This document shows, in pieces, positions 43,370 to 52,113 of a DNA stretch of 64,000 nucleotides (position 1 is the stretch's first letter; every line of letters begins with the position of its first letter). The position numbers and the translations under genes are program-made. The stretch comes from Ornithinimicrobium flavum (lineage in GTDB: Bacteria; Actinomycetota; Actinomycetes; Actinomycetales; Dermatophilaceae). The notes below the pieces were generated by a model, which searched no databases, had not been told where the DNA came from, and worked only from the letters and a program-made list of their open reading frames with translations. The stretch covers positions 124,001 to 188,000 of the forward strand of contig NZ_CP038213.1 in assembly GCF_004526345.1 (NCBI RefSeq), given 5' to 3'.

Positions 43370-44222
43370 GCTGCCCGAGGTGCAGGCCCTCGTCGACTTC
43401 CTCGGCGGGCGGATGGTCGGGCGGGTCGTCACCGACGTCGAGCTGGGCTCGATCGCGGTGCTCAAGACCTTCGACCCCCCGCCGGACGCCCTCGTCGGCG
43501 CCCCGGTCGACGCGGTGGTGCGGCACGGCAAGTTCGTCGACGTCGACGCCGACGGCACCCACCTGATCTTCCACCTCGCCCGCGCGGGGTGGCTGCGGTG
43601 GATGGAGGAGGTGCCCGCGACGCGGGTGCGCCCGGGCCGGAGCCCGATCGCGCTGCGGGTGCGGCTGGACGACGGCTCCGGCTTCGACCTCACCGAGGCG
43701 GGCACCAAGAAGGGCCTGGCGGCGTATGTCGTCCGCTCGCCCTCCGACGTCCGCGGCATCGCCTCCCTCGGCCCGGACCCGCTCGCCGAGGACTTCACCC
43801 AGGAGGTCCTCGCTGGGATCCTGGAGGGTCGGCGCACCCAGATCAAGGGGGTGCTGCGCGACCAGTCGGTGCTGGCCGGGGTGGGCAACGCCTACAGCGA
43901 CGAGGTGCTCCACGCCGCCCGGCTCTCGCCCTACACGCTCGCCGCCTCCCTGACCCCCGAGCAGGTCGGCGAGCTCTACGAGGCGCTGCGGACGACCCTC
44001 GAGGCCGCGATCATGGCGGCCGAGGGCAAGCCCGCCGCGGAGCTCAAGGACGCCAAGCGGGCCGGGATGAACGTCCACGGCCGCACCGGCGAGGCGTGCC
44101 CGGTCTGCGGCGACGTCGTGCGGGAGGTCTCCTTCGCCGACACCTCGCTGCAGTACTGCCCCACCTGCCAGACCGGCGGCAAGCTGCTCGCCGACCGGCG
44201 TATGTCGCGCCTGCTCAAGTGA
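43362..44222 (+). CDS. Fpg/Nei-family DNA glycosylase
   Basis: ATG 43362 starts MPELPEVQAL, the defining N-terminus in which Pro2 and Glu3 form the catalytic centre for removal of oxidised bases and strand cleavage. HGKFVDV near 46 supplies the conserved Lys, and a C-terminal zinc finger CPVC...CPTC (about 246-268) completes the DNA-binding site. The helix-two-turn-helix (VLAGVGNAYSDEVLHAARL) is clear. The length of 286 residues is normal. It acts in base excision repair. It overlaps the App1-like gene by 8 bp and the next gene by 4 bp. Confidence 0.93.
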   Translation: MPELPEVQALVDFLGGRMVGRVVTDVELGSIAVLKTFDPPPDALVGAPVDAVVRHGKFVDVDADGTHLIFHLARAGWLRWMEEVPATRVRPGRSPIALRVRLDDGSGFDLTEAGTKKGLAAYVVRSPSDVRGIASLGPDPLAEDFTQEVLAGILEGRRTQIKGVLRDQSVLAGVGNAYSDEVLHAARLSPYTLAASLTPEQVGELYEALRTTLEAAIMAAEGKPAAELKDAKRAGMNVHGRTGEACPVCGDVVREVSFADTSLQYCPTCQTGGKLLADRRMSRLLK

Positions 44223-44908
44223 GCCGGCCCCCGGACGGGCCGTCGGAGGGTCCGGTGTCGGAGGACGAGGTGTCGGATGGCTCGGTGCCGCAGGACGAGG
44301 TGCTGGGCGGCGTGGCGCTGGGCACCAGGGTCGTCGTGCGCTCTCTCATCGAGGGTGGGGAGCGCGCCACCGACGTCGTCGGGGAGCTCACCGCGAGGGA
44401 CGCGACCTCGCTCACGGTCACCGGCCGGCGGGGCCCGGTGCGGGTGGAGGTCGCTGACGTGGTGGTGGCCAAGGTCGTGCCGGCCGTCGGCCCCCGCTGG
44501 CGCGTCGCGTCCTTCCTCCGGCGGGCCGGGGTCGCCGTGCTCGACCTGGACGCCCTGGTGCGCGTGCTGGGGTCCGGGGACGACCCGGGGAGCGCGGCTG
44601 CGGCGTTCGAGGGGCTCGTCGAGCAGCTGGCGTCCGGTGGCGTCCCCGTCGTCGTCCTCGCGCGAGGGCTTCCCGGCGGGGTGGAGGAGGCCCGGGCGGA
44701 GCTCGCCAGGATCGGCCTGGGCGGGCTCGCTCCCTCCCTGCTGCACGCCGACCACCCCGCGGCCCTTGATCGGGTCCACGACGAGATCGAGCGGCGACTG
44801 GGGCGCACGGTGGGGCGGGGGACGGTGCACTACACGAGCGACCGGGCGGCCGCCGTGGAGGCGGCACGGGCCTCCGGTTGGCAGGGCCGCATCCTCACGC
44901 CGCCGTGA
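44219..44908 (+). CDS. Protein with Rv0428c-like SH3 domain and HAD-like remnant
   Basis: GTG 44219 overlaps the glycosylase stop by 4 bp and gives 229 residues. About 30-95 (GTRVVVRSLIEGG, TDVVGELTAR, TVTGRRGPVRVEVADVVVAK) match the SH3-like N-terminal domain of the mycobacterial Rv0428c acetyltransferases. The second half (VAVLDLDALVRVLGS, VVVLARGLPGGVEEA, HYTSDRAAAVEAARASGW) resembles a small HAD fold but lacks a full DxDxT loop (DLDALV). No GNAT acetyl-CoA motif is seen. The function is unknown. Coupling to a DNA-repair gene may be incidental. Confidence 0.6.
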   Translation: MSRPPDGPSEGPVSEDEVSDGSVPQDEVLGGVALGTRVVVRSLIEGGERATDVVGELTARDATSLTVTGRRGPVRVEVADVVVAKVVPAVGPRWRVASFLRRAGVAVLDLDALVRVLGSGDDPGSAAAAFEGLVEQLASGGVPVVVLARGLPGGVEEARAELARIGLGGLAPSLLHADHPAALDRVHDEIERRLGRTVGRGTVHYTSDRAAAVEAARASGWQGRILTPP

Positions 44909-44948
44909 GGGCGCGGACTCACGCCCTGCCTCCCGATACGGAGATCTT

Positions 44949-44988
44949 CAGATGTATCAGGTTTTCCCTAGATCAGTGGATACATCTG
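44949..44988. repeat. 10-bp perfect inverted repeat in an AT-rich patch between convergent genes
   Basis: CAGATGTATC (44949-44958) pairs with GATACATCTG (44979-44988) across a 20-base loop. It lies between the convergent SH3-protein and rhodanese genes and is much less GC-rich than its surroundings. It may be a terminator or a protein site. Confidence 0.55.
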
Positions 44989-44999
44989 CATCGACCAGG

Positions 45000-45338
45000 T
45001 CAGAGGACGCGCGGCTCCTCGCCGCTCTCGGAGGTCATCGCCTTGCCCGCGGCGGACCAGGCGCGCATGCCGCCCGTGACGTTCGCGACGTCGAAGCCCT
45101 GCTGCACCAGCCACTGGACCGTCCGCTCGGACCGGCCACCGCTGCGGCAGATGACGGGCAGGGTCTCGTCGGCGGCCGGCACCTCGTCCAGGCGGGCCGG
45201 GATGTCGCCCATGGGGATGTGGATCGCGCCCGGGGCGTGGCCGGCCGCCCACTCGTCGGGCTCACGGACGTCGAGCACGAGGGCGTCGTCGGGCAGGTCG
45301 GTCACGGAGGTGGCGGGGAGCTCGTCCATGCCGCTCAT
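45000..45338 (-). CDS. Single-domain rhodanese
   Basis: The 112-residue protein is a compact rhodanese: VLDVREPDEWAAGHAPGAIH near 21-40, active-site C64 in VICRSGGRSERTV, and VTGGMRAW near the end. It transfers sulfane sulfur or acts in sulfur trafficking in the cytoplasm, with acceptor unknown. The active-site loop C-R-S-G-G-R is typical of GlpE/PspE-type enzymes. An alternative ATG three codons on is possible. It is divergent from the membrane-protein gene at 45438. Confidence 0.92.
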   Translation of the reverse strand: MSGMDELPATSVTDLPDDALVLDVREPDEWAAGHAPGAIHIPMGDIPARLDEVPAADETLPVICRSGGRSERTVQWLVQQGFDVANVTGGMRAWSAAGKAMTSESGEEPRVL

Positions 45339-45399
45339 CCTGCCACTGTGTCCTGGGCCCGGCGACCGGCCACCGCCGAGAAATGTCTTGCGTCAGGTG

Positions 45400-45431
45400 A
45401 CTTGCATACGATGCAAGTAAATGCCTAGGGT
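45400..45431 (+). promoter_or_regulatory. Palindromic operator overlapping a leaderless promoter
   Basis: ACTTGCAT-ACG-ATGCAAGT (45400-45418) is a perfect dyad with 8-bp arms. Its left arm holds a TTGCAT -35 (45402-45407), and TAGGGT (45426-45431) is a -10 after 18 bp, six bases before ATG 45438. A bound dimer would block the -35. The winged-helix gene at 45869 is the obvious candidate repressor. Confidence 0.7.
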
Positions 45432-45437
45432 GGAGCC

Positions 45438-45872
45438 ATGAGCCGACCGACCCCCGAGCACGCCACCGCCACCCTCCAGCAGCTGCAGGACGACCGCGAG
45501 CGCCTGGAGTCCCTGACCCAGACGCCCTGGTGGGCGCCCGTCGCACTGGGCCTGGTCGTCGGGCTCTGGGTCGGGTCCGCCCCGGTCACCGACCGCACGA
45601 CGGGCTACCTGCTGGCCCTCGTCGCGGCCCTCCTCGTCGCCTCCCTGGTGCGGACGCGGACCGGGATCAGGCTGCGCCGCTCCGGCGCCCGGCAGTGGTC
45701 GCTCGCGATCCTGTGGCTGCTCGCGACGCTGGTCCTCTACTCGGTTGCGCTGGCCCTGGGGTCGCTGGGCGAGGCGGCCTGGGCCATGGTGCCGGCGCTG
45801 GCGGCGGCCGGGCTCACCTCCCTCACGGTGCGGGTGTCGGACCGGTGGGCGCGAGAGGCCCGAGGGGCGTGA
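45438..45872 (+). CDS. Small membrane protein paired with a winged-helix regulator
   Basis: The ATG at 45438 is six bases after a -10 box, so the mRNA is probably leaderless. The 144 residues have a short coiled-coil N-terminus (TATLQQLQDDRERLESL) and four hydrophobic segments. No enzyme motif is seen. Membrane proteins of this size are often found beside PadR/ArsR-like repressors. The stop overlaps the regulator start (GTGA), so the pair is an operon controlled from the operator upstream. Confidence 0.75.
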   Translation: MSRPTPEHATATLQQLQDDRERLESLTQTPWWAPVALGLVVGLWVGSAPVTDRTTGYLLALVAALLVASLVRTRTGIRLRRSGARQWSLAILWLLATLVLYSVALALGSLGEAAWAMVPALAAAGLTSLTVRVSDRWAREARGA

Positions 45873-46195
45873 GCTCGCCGGAGCCGCTCTTCGACGAGCT
45901 GATCCACTTCCCGGCGCGGCTGCGGATCTGCGGGCTGCTGCGGTCCGCGGACGCGCTCGCTTTCCGGACGCTCGAGGACGCCCTGGAGCTGCCGGCGCCG
46001 CAGGTCTCCCGGCACCTCAAGGCGTTGGTGGAGGCGGGCTACGTCACGGTGAGCAAGACACCGTCCGCCGAGCGGACGGACGCCCGACGGGTGGCCTGGG
46101 TGCAGATCACCCCGGCCGGGAGGAGGGCGCTGGATCAGCACATGGCCGCCCTCGCCCTCCTCGCCCAGGGGCAGGACGTCTCCCGGCCGGGGTGA
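45869..46195 (+). CDS. Winged-helix transcriptional regulator (MarR/ArsR-like)
   Basis: GTG 45869 overlaps the membrane-protein stop by 4 bp and gives 108 residues. The sequence is one winged-helix domain: ARLRICGLLRSADALAFRTL, a recognition region LPAPQVSRHLKALVEAGYV, and a wing with TDARRVAWVQITPAGR. It most resembles the short HTH group that controls adjacent membrane-protein genes. It probably binds the 19-bp palindrome at 45400-45418 and represses its own operon; the ligand is unknown. Confidence 0.87.
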   Translation: MSSPEPLFDELIHFPARLRICGLLRSADALAFRTLEDALELPAPQVSRHLKALVEAGYVTVSKTPSAERTDARRVAWVQITPAGRRALDQHMAALALLAQGQDVSRPG

Positions 46196-46296
46196 GCGAG
46201 CGGCCGGACCCGTGCGGGAGGGCGGCTAGAGTGGGCCGAGGACCGAGTTGGTTTGTTCTCCGGCGCTGAGCCGGAGGGGGAGAAGAGACACCACTG

Positions 46297-46980
46297 ATGA
46301 GCACCACTCCTGCGCGCCCCGGCGCGCCCGGCAACCGCCTGCCCGCGCGCCCACGGGACAGGCGGCCCGCGCTGGCCCTGCTGGCCCTGCTCCTCGTCCT
46401 TCTCGGGGCGCTGGGCAGCGCGCTGCTGGTCTACCGGACCGCCGACCGGACCGAGGTCCTCGTGGCCGGGAGCACCATCCGCCAGGGCCAGTCGGTGACG
46501 GCGGACGACTTCGACGTCATCGAGGTCGCCTACGAGGAGGGCACACAGCTGGTGCCCTCCAGCTCGCTGCCCCAGTTCGTCGGCTCCAACTCCGTCACCC
46601 ACATCCCGGCCGGGTCGATCGTGTCGCCCCAGATGTTCACCCCCACCGTCCTGGCCCCCGAGGGCTCGCAGCTGGTCGGCGTCGTCGTGCCGACGGTGGG
46701 CCGGCCCGCGGACGGCTTCGAGGTCAACGACATCGTGCGGGTCTACCGCACGAGCGGGCCGGGCAGCAGCACCGACGACCCCGGGACCGAGGAGGTCGTC
46801 GCCGCGGCCAAGATCGTCGCCGCCACCCCCGTCTCGGAGACCCGCGACACCCTGCACGTGACCCTGCTTCTCCCCGAGGCCTCCGCCGCCGACGTCATCA
46901 CCGCCAGCGCCACCGGCACCGCCGCCCTGGCGATCCTGCCGCCGGACACCGCGCCGGTGGTCGACTGGCGCACGGAGTGA
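46297..46980 (+). CDS. SAF-domain protein, CpaB/RcpC-like Tad pilus assembly factor
   Basis: The 227-residue protein has one N-terminal transmembrane segment (about 25-46) and an SAF domain from about 52 (VLVAGSTIRQGQSVTADDFD), as in CpaB and flagellar FlgA-type proteins. It heads the Tad pilus operon, where CpaB-like proteins occur. TAGAGT (46227-46232) may be its -10, and a small leader hairpin (46258-46264 with 46270-46276) precedes the GGAGGGGGAG ribosome site. Confidence 0.82.
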   Translation: MSTTPARPGAPGNRLPARPRDRRPALALLALLLVLLGALGSALLVYRTADRTEVLVAGSTIRQGQSVTADDFDVIEVAYEEGTQLVPSSSLPQFVGSNSVTHIPAGSIVSPQMFTPTVLAPEGSQLVGVVVPTVGRPADGFEVNDIVRVYRTSGPGSSTDDPGTEEVVAAAKIVAATPVSETRDTLHVTLLLPEASAADVITASATGTAALAILPPDTAPVVDWRTE

Positions 46981-46987
46981 GCCGCCG

Positions 46988-47988
46988 ATGGCCCTGATCA
47001 CCTTCTTCAGCGCCAAGGGCGCCCCCGGCGTGACCAGCACCTCCATGCTCGTCGCCGCCCTGTGGCCCCGGCAGACCCTGCTCGTCGACGCCGACGGCAG
47101 CGGCGGCGACCTGCTCATGCGGCTCCCCGACGAGCAGGGGGTCGCCCTCACCCAGCACCCCGGCCTGCTCACCCTCCTGCCCCTGGCCCGCCACGGGCTC
47201 GCGCCCGGCGTGGTGCTCGACCACAGCCAGGTCGTCCACGGCGGCCAGCGCGTCCTCGTCGGCCTGGAGTCCGCGGAGCAGTCCGAGGCCGCGGGCGCCC
47301 TCTGGCCCACCCTCGCCCGGGCCTTCCGCGAGCTGCCGGACGCCGACGTCATGGTCGACGCCGGTCAGCTCACCCCCGGGCCGGGCAGTTCGCGCTCGCG
47401 CAGCGCAGCGACCTCGTCGTCGGGATCGTCCGCCCCACCCCCGCCAGCGTCATGCACATGCGCGACCGGCTGACGGTGCTCACCCAGACCTTCGCCGCGC
47501 TGGGGGAGGACGCCCCGCAGGTCGGCCTGGTGACCCTGGGGGACGTCCAGGAGCAGCAGGAGGCGGCGGCCGCCGTCGAGACCGCCCGCGGGGAGCTCCG
47601 CGGCGTGCTCGACCTGGGGCAGGTCGCCCTGGACCCCCGCGCCGAGCGGATGTTCCACGGCGAGCCGGTCCGCCGACCCGAGACGACCATGCTCGTGCGC
47701 TCGGGCCGCAGCCTCGTCGAGCGCCTGGTCGCCGCGGTCGGTCCCGTGCGCAGCGCGCCGGCGGACGGCATACCCGGCAGCGCGGAGCGCCCCGCCGCCG
47801 ACACCCCCGACGCGACAGCCGTCCCCGCCCCCGATGCGACGCCGACCACCACCGCCGACGCGACACCCGGCACCGCCACCGACCCCGCCGCCGACGCGGC
47901 ACCCGCCGCGGACGTCGCCGGGACGGACGCGCAGGAGACCCGCGCTGAGCGCCGCAGCGCCCGCAGGAAGTGGAGGATCGGCCGATGA
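46988..47988 (+). pseudogene. TadZ/CpaE-like ParA-type ATPase with one apparent frameshift
   Basis: From ATG 46988 the frame reads MALITFFSAKGAPGVTSTSM (deviant Walker A, KGAPGVTS) and TLLVDADGSGGDLLMRL (Walker A'), as in TadZ/MinD relatives that place Tad machinery at the pole. Near 47375-47386 homology changes frame: GQFALAQRSDLVVGIVRPTP and then VTLGDVQEQQEAAAAVETAR continue to 47988. One base lost in CACCCCCGGGCCGGG would explain it, restoring about 333 residues with an Ala/Pro/Thr-rich tail. The stop overlaps TadA (ATGA), so the downstream gene may suffer if the lesion is real. Confidence 0.75.
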
Positions 47989-49343
47989 GCCTGCCCACGC
48001 CGAGCATCATGCGCGCCGGCTCCGCCGAGGAGCTGGCCGCGCTCAACACCCTCGTTCGCACGCTGCGGGCGCAGGTCGCCGACCGGCTCAACCAGCAGCG
48101 CCGCCGGGACGAGGTCTCCGGCCGCCCGCCGATGACCAGCGAGGACGAGCGGCACTTCGCCCGCTCCCTCATCGTCCAGGTGCTCGAGGACCACGCCACC
48201 CTCCAGATCAGCGAGGGCAAGGTCCCGCCCACGGCGCAGGAGGAGGAGCAGATCGCCGGGGCGATCCACGCGGCCCTCTTCGGCGTCGGGCGGCTCCAGC
48301 CGCTGCTGGAGGACCGCGACGTCGAGAACATCGACATCAACGGTCACGACCGTGTCTTCGTCGGGTATGCCGACGGCCGGGAGGAGATGGCGCCGCCGGT
48401 CGCCGACAGCGACGAGGAGCTCATCGAGCTCATCCAGATCCTCGCCGCCAACGTCGGGCTGACCTCACGCCCTTTCGACTCCGCCAACCCCCAGCTCGAC
48501 CTGCGGCTGCCCGACGGCTCCCGCCTGTCGGCCGTCATGGGTGTCTGCCAGCGGCCCAGCCTGTCGATCCGGCGCTCGCGCCTGGGGCAGGTGAGCCTGG
48601 AGGACCTGCACGCCACGGGCACCTTCTCCGAGGACGTCATGCACTTCCTCAAGGCCGCCGTCGCGGCCCGCAAGAACATCATGATCGCCGGGGCGACCAA
48701 CTCCGGGAAGACGACGATGCTGCGGGCCCTCGCCGCCCAGATCCCGCCGCACGAGCGCCTCGTCACCGTCGAGCGCGCGCTGGAGCTGGGGCTGGACAAG
48801 TTCGAGGACCAGCACCCCAACGTCGTCGCGTTCGAGGAGCGGCTGCCCAACTCCGAGGGCATGGGCGCGGTGACGATGGCCGAACTCGTGCGCCGCTCGC
48901 TGCGCATGAACCCCTCCCGGGTCATCGTCGGCGAGGTGCTGGGTGACGAGATCGTCACGATGCTCAACGCGATGAGCCAGGGCAACGACGGCTCGCTGTC
49001 CACGATCCACGCCAACTCCTCGATGGAGGTCTTCAACCGGATCGCGACCTACGCGCTGCAGGCGGCCGAGAACCTCCCGGTCGAGGCGACCCACATGCTC
49101 ATCTCCGGGTCGATCAACTTCGTCGTCTTCATGCGCAAGCGCAACGACCACGCCACCGGGGGAGGGATGGCCCGCGGGGTCGAGTCCATCCGCGAGGTCA
49201 CCGGCATCGACGGCCGGGTGCTCTCCTCCGAGGTCTTCGCCGCCGGCCCCGACGGCATCGCCCGGGCCAAGGCGCCGATCGAGTGCATCGACGACCTCGT
49301 GCCCTACGGCTACACGCCGACGCCCTTCGCCCGGTGGGACTGA
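47985..49343 (+). CDS. tadA: TadA/CpaF secretion ATPase
   Basis: ATG 47985 overlaps the preceding stop by 4 bp; 452 residues, a usual length. The GspE-type ATPase core has Walker A AGATNSGKTTMLRAL (about 238-252), the Asp box VTVERALELGL, Walker B-like SRVIVGEVLGDE and the His box GSLSTIHANS. The N-terminal part (ENIDINGHDRVFVGYADG) is the CpaF all-alpha/beta lead. It is a hexameric motor that powers Flp pilus assembly at the membrane with TadB and TadC. Confidence 0.95.
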   Translation: MSLPTPSIMRAGSAEELAALNTLVRTLRAQVADRLNQQRRRDEVSGRPPMTSEDERHFARSLIVQVLEDHATLQISEGKVPPTAQEEEQIAGAIHAALFGVGRLQPLLEDRDVENIDINGHDRVFVGYADGREEMAPPVADSDEELIELIQILAANVGLTSRPFDSANPQLDLRLPDGSRLSAVMGVCQRPSLSIRRSRLGQVSLEDLHATGTFSEDVMHFLKAAVAARKNIMIAGATNSGKTTMLRALAAQIPPHERLVTVERALELGLDKFEDQHPNVVAFEERLPNSEGMGAVTMAELVRRSLRMNPSRVIVGEVLGDEIVTMLNAMSQGNDGSLSTIHANSSMEVFNRIATYALQAAENLPVEATHMLISGSINFVVFMRKRNDHATGGGMARGVESIREVTGIDGRVLSSEVFAAGPDGIARAKAPIECIDDLVPYGYTPTPFARWD

Positions 49344-50272
49344 TGGGCTCGCTCTACGCGCTGCTCCTGCCCGTGCTCACCGGGGCCGTCGTGGGCCTGG
49401 GGATCTTCGTCGCGGTGCTGGCCGTCGTCGGGCTGCCCGAGCGGGACGCCGCCACCCCCCGCCGCTTCGCCGACGTCACCCTCAAGGGCGCCAGCGGCCG
49501 GCTGGGGCTCGGGGTCGGGGTGGCGCTGGTCACCATCCTGCTCACCCAGTGGGTGGTCGCGGGGATCGGGCTGGGGCTGCTCGCCGCCTTCTGGGACCAG
49601 CTGACCGGCGACGCCCGCGCCGAGACCGTCGGGATCGCGCAGCTGGAGGCGCTGGCGACGTGGACCGAGTCGCTGCGGGACACCATCGCCGGGGCCGTCG
49701 GCCTGGAGCAGGCGATCCCGGCGACCGCCGCGAACGCCGGGCCCTCGATCCGCTCCTCCCTCAACCTCCTGGTCGACCGGCTGCGCATCCGCGAGCCGCT
49801 CCCCGAGGCGCTGCTGCACTTCGCCGACGACCTGGACGACCCGTCGGCCGACGTCATCTGCTCGGCGCTCGTCCTCAACGCGCGGCTGCGCGGCCCCGGC
49901 CTGCGGGACGTGCTCGGTGCGCTGGCGCAGTCGACCCGCGAGGAGCTGGACATGCGCCGCCGGATCGCGGCCAGCCGCCGCTCCATCCGCCGCTCGGTCA
50001 AGCTCATCACCATCATCGTCCTCGCCGTCATGGGCGGCCTGGCGGTCTTCAACGACCGCTACGTCGAGCCCTACACCAGCTGGGAGGGCCAGCTGGTCCT
50101 CGTCGTCGTGGGGCTGCTCTTCGCCGCCGGTCTGCTGTGGATGCGCAAGCTGTCCCAGCCGCAGAAGCTCAGCCGCTTCCTCGTCGTCGACCGCAGCGCC
50201 CGGCGGCGCGACATGGACGCGATGCTCGAGGACGTCCGTGACGCCGGGCCGACCCGGGGGTCGGGCCGGTGA
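49343..50272 (+). CDS. tadB: TadB-like pilus platform protein (T2SSF domain)
   Basis: ATG 49343 overlaps the TadA stop (TGATG). The 309 residues have two N-terminal hydrophobic segments, a cytoplasmic T2SSF domain (about 110-250; LATWTESLRDTIAGAVGLEQ and LDDPSADVICSALV) and two C-terminal membrane segments. TadB and TadC form the inner-membrane platform of Tad pili. The order and coupling are standard for actinobacterial tad loci. Confidence 0.9.
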   Translation: MGSLYALLLPVLTGAVVGLGIFVAVLAVVGLPERDAATPRRFADVTLKGASGRLGLGVGVALVTILLTQWVVAGIGLGLLAAFWDQLTGDARAETVGIAQLEALATWTESLRDTIAGAVGLEQAIPATAANAGPSIRSSLNLLVDRLRIREPLPEALLHFADDLDDPSADVICSALVLNARLRGPGLRDVLGALAQSTREELDMRRRIAASRRSIRRSVKLITIIVLAVMGGLAVFNDRYVEPYTSWEGQLVLVVVGLLFAAGLLWMRKLSQPQKLSRFLVVDRSARRRDMDAMLEDVRDAGPTRGSGR

Positions 50273-51213
50273 GCCCGCTGCTGTGGCCCATGCTGGCCGG
50301 CGGCCTCGTGGGGCTGGGTCTCTACCTGTTCGTCCGGGCGTGGATGCGGCCCCGGCCCGGGGTGGCGACGGTCGTGGCGCGCATCGACGCCGGGTCCCGC
50401 TCGATGCAGACCCACACGCTGAGCGAGTTCGACACCTCCTTCGCCGAGATGAGCGCGAGGGGCCGCTCGGTCATGACCGCCCTGGCCGACCGGCTCGAGG
50501 TCGTGGCGGCCCGCCGCGGCTGGGAGATGCGGCGGCACCGGGCCGACCTGACGATCCTCAACCGGTCCGTCGGGGCGATGCTCGCCACCAAGATCGCCAG
50601 CGGCCTCATCATGCTGCTGGCCGCGCCCCTGGTCTGGGGGGCGCTGCGGCTCGGCGGTCTCGAGGTCGGCCCGAGCGTCCCGCTCGCCCTCGGCCTGCTC
50701 CTGGCGCTCGGCGGCTTCTTCCTGCCCGACCTGTCGCTGCGCAGCGAGGCCGACAAGCGACGCCGGGAGTTCCGCCGCACCGTCGGCATCTTCCTCGACC
50801 TCGTGGCGATGAACCTCGCCGGCGGCCGCGGCCTGCCCGAGGCGCTCCTCGCCGCGAGCTCGGTGAGCGACCACTGGTCGGTCGTCCGGATCCGGCAGAC
50901 CCTGGCCAACGCCCGCCTCTTCGGCACCACCCCGTGGGAGGCCCTGGGGCGGCTGGGCAAGGACATCGGCCTGGAGGAGCTGGAGAGTCTGTCCGGGGCG
51001 CTGCTGCTCGCCGCCGACGACGGCGCCAAGATCCGCGCCTCGCTCACCGCCCGCGCGACGACGATGCGCCGCAAGGAGCTCTCGGAGGCCGAGGGCGACG
51101 AGGGGGAGCGCTCGCAGTCGATGCTCGTGGCCCAGATGCTGCTCGTGGTGAGCTTCCTCGTCTACCTCGCCTACCCCGCGCTCATGGCCCTCATGAGCGA
51201 GCAGGCGATGTGA
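50269..51213 (+). CDS. tadC: TadC-like pilus platform protein (T2SSF domain)
   Basis: GTG 50269 overlaps the TadB stop by 4 bp. The 314 residues contain a T2SSF domain at about 170-285 (LDLVAMNLAGGRGLPEALLA and LGKDIGLEELESLSGALLLA) with hydrophobic segments near 5-25, 105-155 and 285-305. It pairs with TadB as the membrane platform for pilus assembly. It is the last gene before a 121-bp gap that precedes the pilin, so the pilin may have its own promoter. Confidence 0.9.
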   Translation: MSPLLWPMLAGGLVGLGLYLFVRAWMRPRPGVATVVARIDAGSRSMQTHTLSEFDTSFAEMSARGRSVMTALADRLEVVAARRGWEMRRHRADLTILNRSVGAMLATKIASGLIMLLAAPLVWGALRLGGLEVGPSVPLALGLLLALGGFFLPDLSLRSEADKRRREFRRTVGIFLDLVAMNLAGGRGLPEALLAASSVSDHWSVVRIRQTLANARLFGTTPWEALGRLGKDIGLEELESLSGALLLAADDGAKIRASLTARATTMRRKELSEAEGDEGERSQSMLVAQMLLVVSFLVYLAYPALMALMSEQAM

Positions 51214-51334
51214 GCGGGGCCGCCGACCGGGCCGCGGATGATTGGCCCGCCGGGCGATCCTGTGGCAGCATCGATCCTCGGTCGGTCACGGGAGGGAATC
51301 CGTGCCGGCGTCTGACACCCGAGGGGATGAACTC

Positions 51335-51544
51335 ATGAAGTCGATGAAGTGGTACCTGTTCCGCGTCCAGTCCGAACTGCTGGCCCGTAAGGACCGGGGT
51401 GCCTCCGCGCTGGAGTGGGCCCTCATCGCCGCCGTCGTCGTCGCGGCGGCCGCGCTCATCGGCGCCGCCGTGTGGAACGTCATCGACACCCGCGCGGCCG
51501 AGGTCACCCGCTGCGGCGGGGTGGGCCCGGGCGGCACCTGCTGA
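51335..51544 (+). CDS. Flp-type pilin
   Basis: ATG 51335 follows GAGGGGAT. The 69-residue precursor has a 22-residue basic leader ending in Gly22, then ASALEWALIAAVVVAAAALI with Glu27 at +5, the class III prepilin signature cut by a TadV-type peptidase (none in the window). The rest is a short helix and a Gly-rich C-terminus with two Cys. It is the likely major pilin of the Tad fibre. The stop overlaps the next gene (TGATG). Confidence 0.9.
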   Translation: MKSMKWYLFRVQSELLARKDRGASALEWALIAAVVVAAAALIGAAVWNVIDTRAAEVTRCGGVGPGGTC

Positions 51545-52041
51545 TGACCCGCCGCACCCCCCGGGGTGCAGGCGGGCACCGCGCCCGGCGCCGGGTCGTG
51601 GGCCGTGGGGTCGTCGGACGCGGGGTGGGACGGGAGCGCGGCAGCGCCGCGCTCGAGCTGGCCATCGTGGCCCCCGCCCTGCTGGCCCTCATCTTCTTCA
51701 GCCTGCAGGCGGCCTTCTTCTTCTACGGCCGGACCGCCGCCACCCACGCCGCCCGCGAGGGCGTCTCCCAGCTGCGGCTGGCCGAGGACGCCGGGCAGTA
51801 TGCCGACCTGCAGGGTCCGGCGCTGCAGCGCACCGAGCGCTTCGCGGCCAGCGTCGGCGGGGCCGGCCTGGTCGAGCCGCAGGCCACCAGCACCTACGAG
51901 GAGCAGGGCGACGGCACCGCCCGGGTCAGCGTCACCGTCACCGGCCGGGTCATCACCCTCGTCCCCGGGCTGCGGCTCACCGCCTCGGCCGACGCCTCGG
52001 GCACCGTCGAACGGTTCCTGGAGCCCGAGCTCTCGCCCTGA
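51544..52041 (+). CDS. TadE-like pseudopilin
   Basis: ATG 51544 overlaps the pilin stop. The 165 residues begin with an Arg/Gly-rich leader to RERGSAALELAIVAPALLAL, a TadE-type N-terminal hydrophobic segment with Glu at +5 after Gly, followed by an exposed beta-rich domain. TadE proteins are minor pilins. The Arg-rich leader is long and partly repetitive (VVGRGVVGRGVGRE). Confidence 0.87.
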   Translation: MTRRTPRGAGGHRARRRVVGRGVVGRGVGRERGSAALELAIVAPALLALIFFSLQAAFFFYGRTAATHAAREGVSQLRLAEDAGQYADLQGPALQRTERFAASVGGAGLVEPQATSTYEEQGDGTARVSVTVTGRVITLVPGLRLTASADASGTVERFLEPELSP

Positions 52042-52113
52042 CACCCCCCACCGCACCAGACCGCGTCACCCCCGCCCACGTCATACCCCGCCCCGTCCGG
52101 AGAGGAGCACCCG

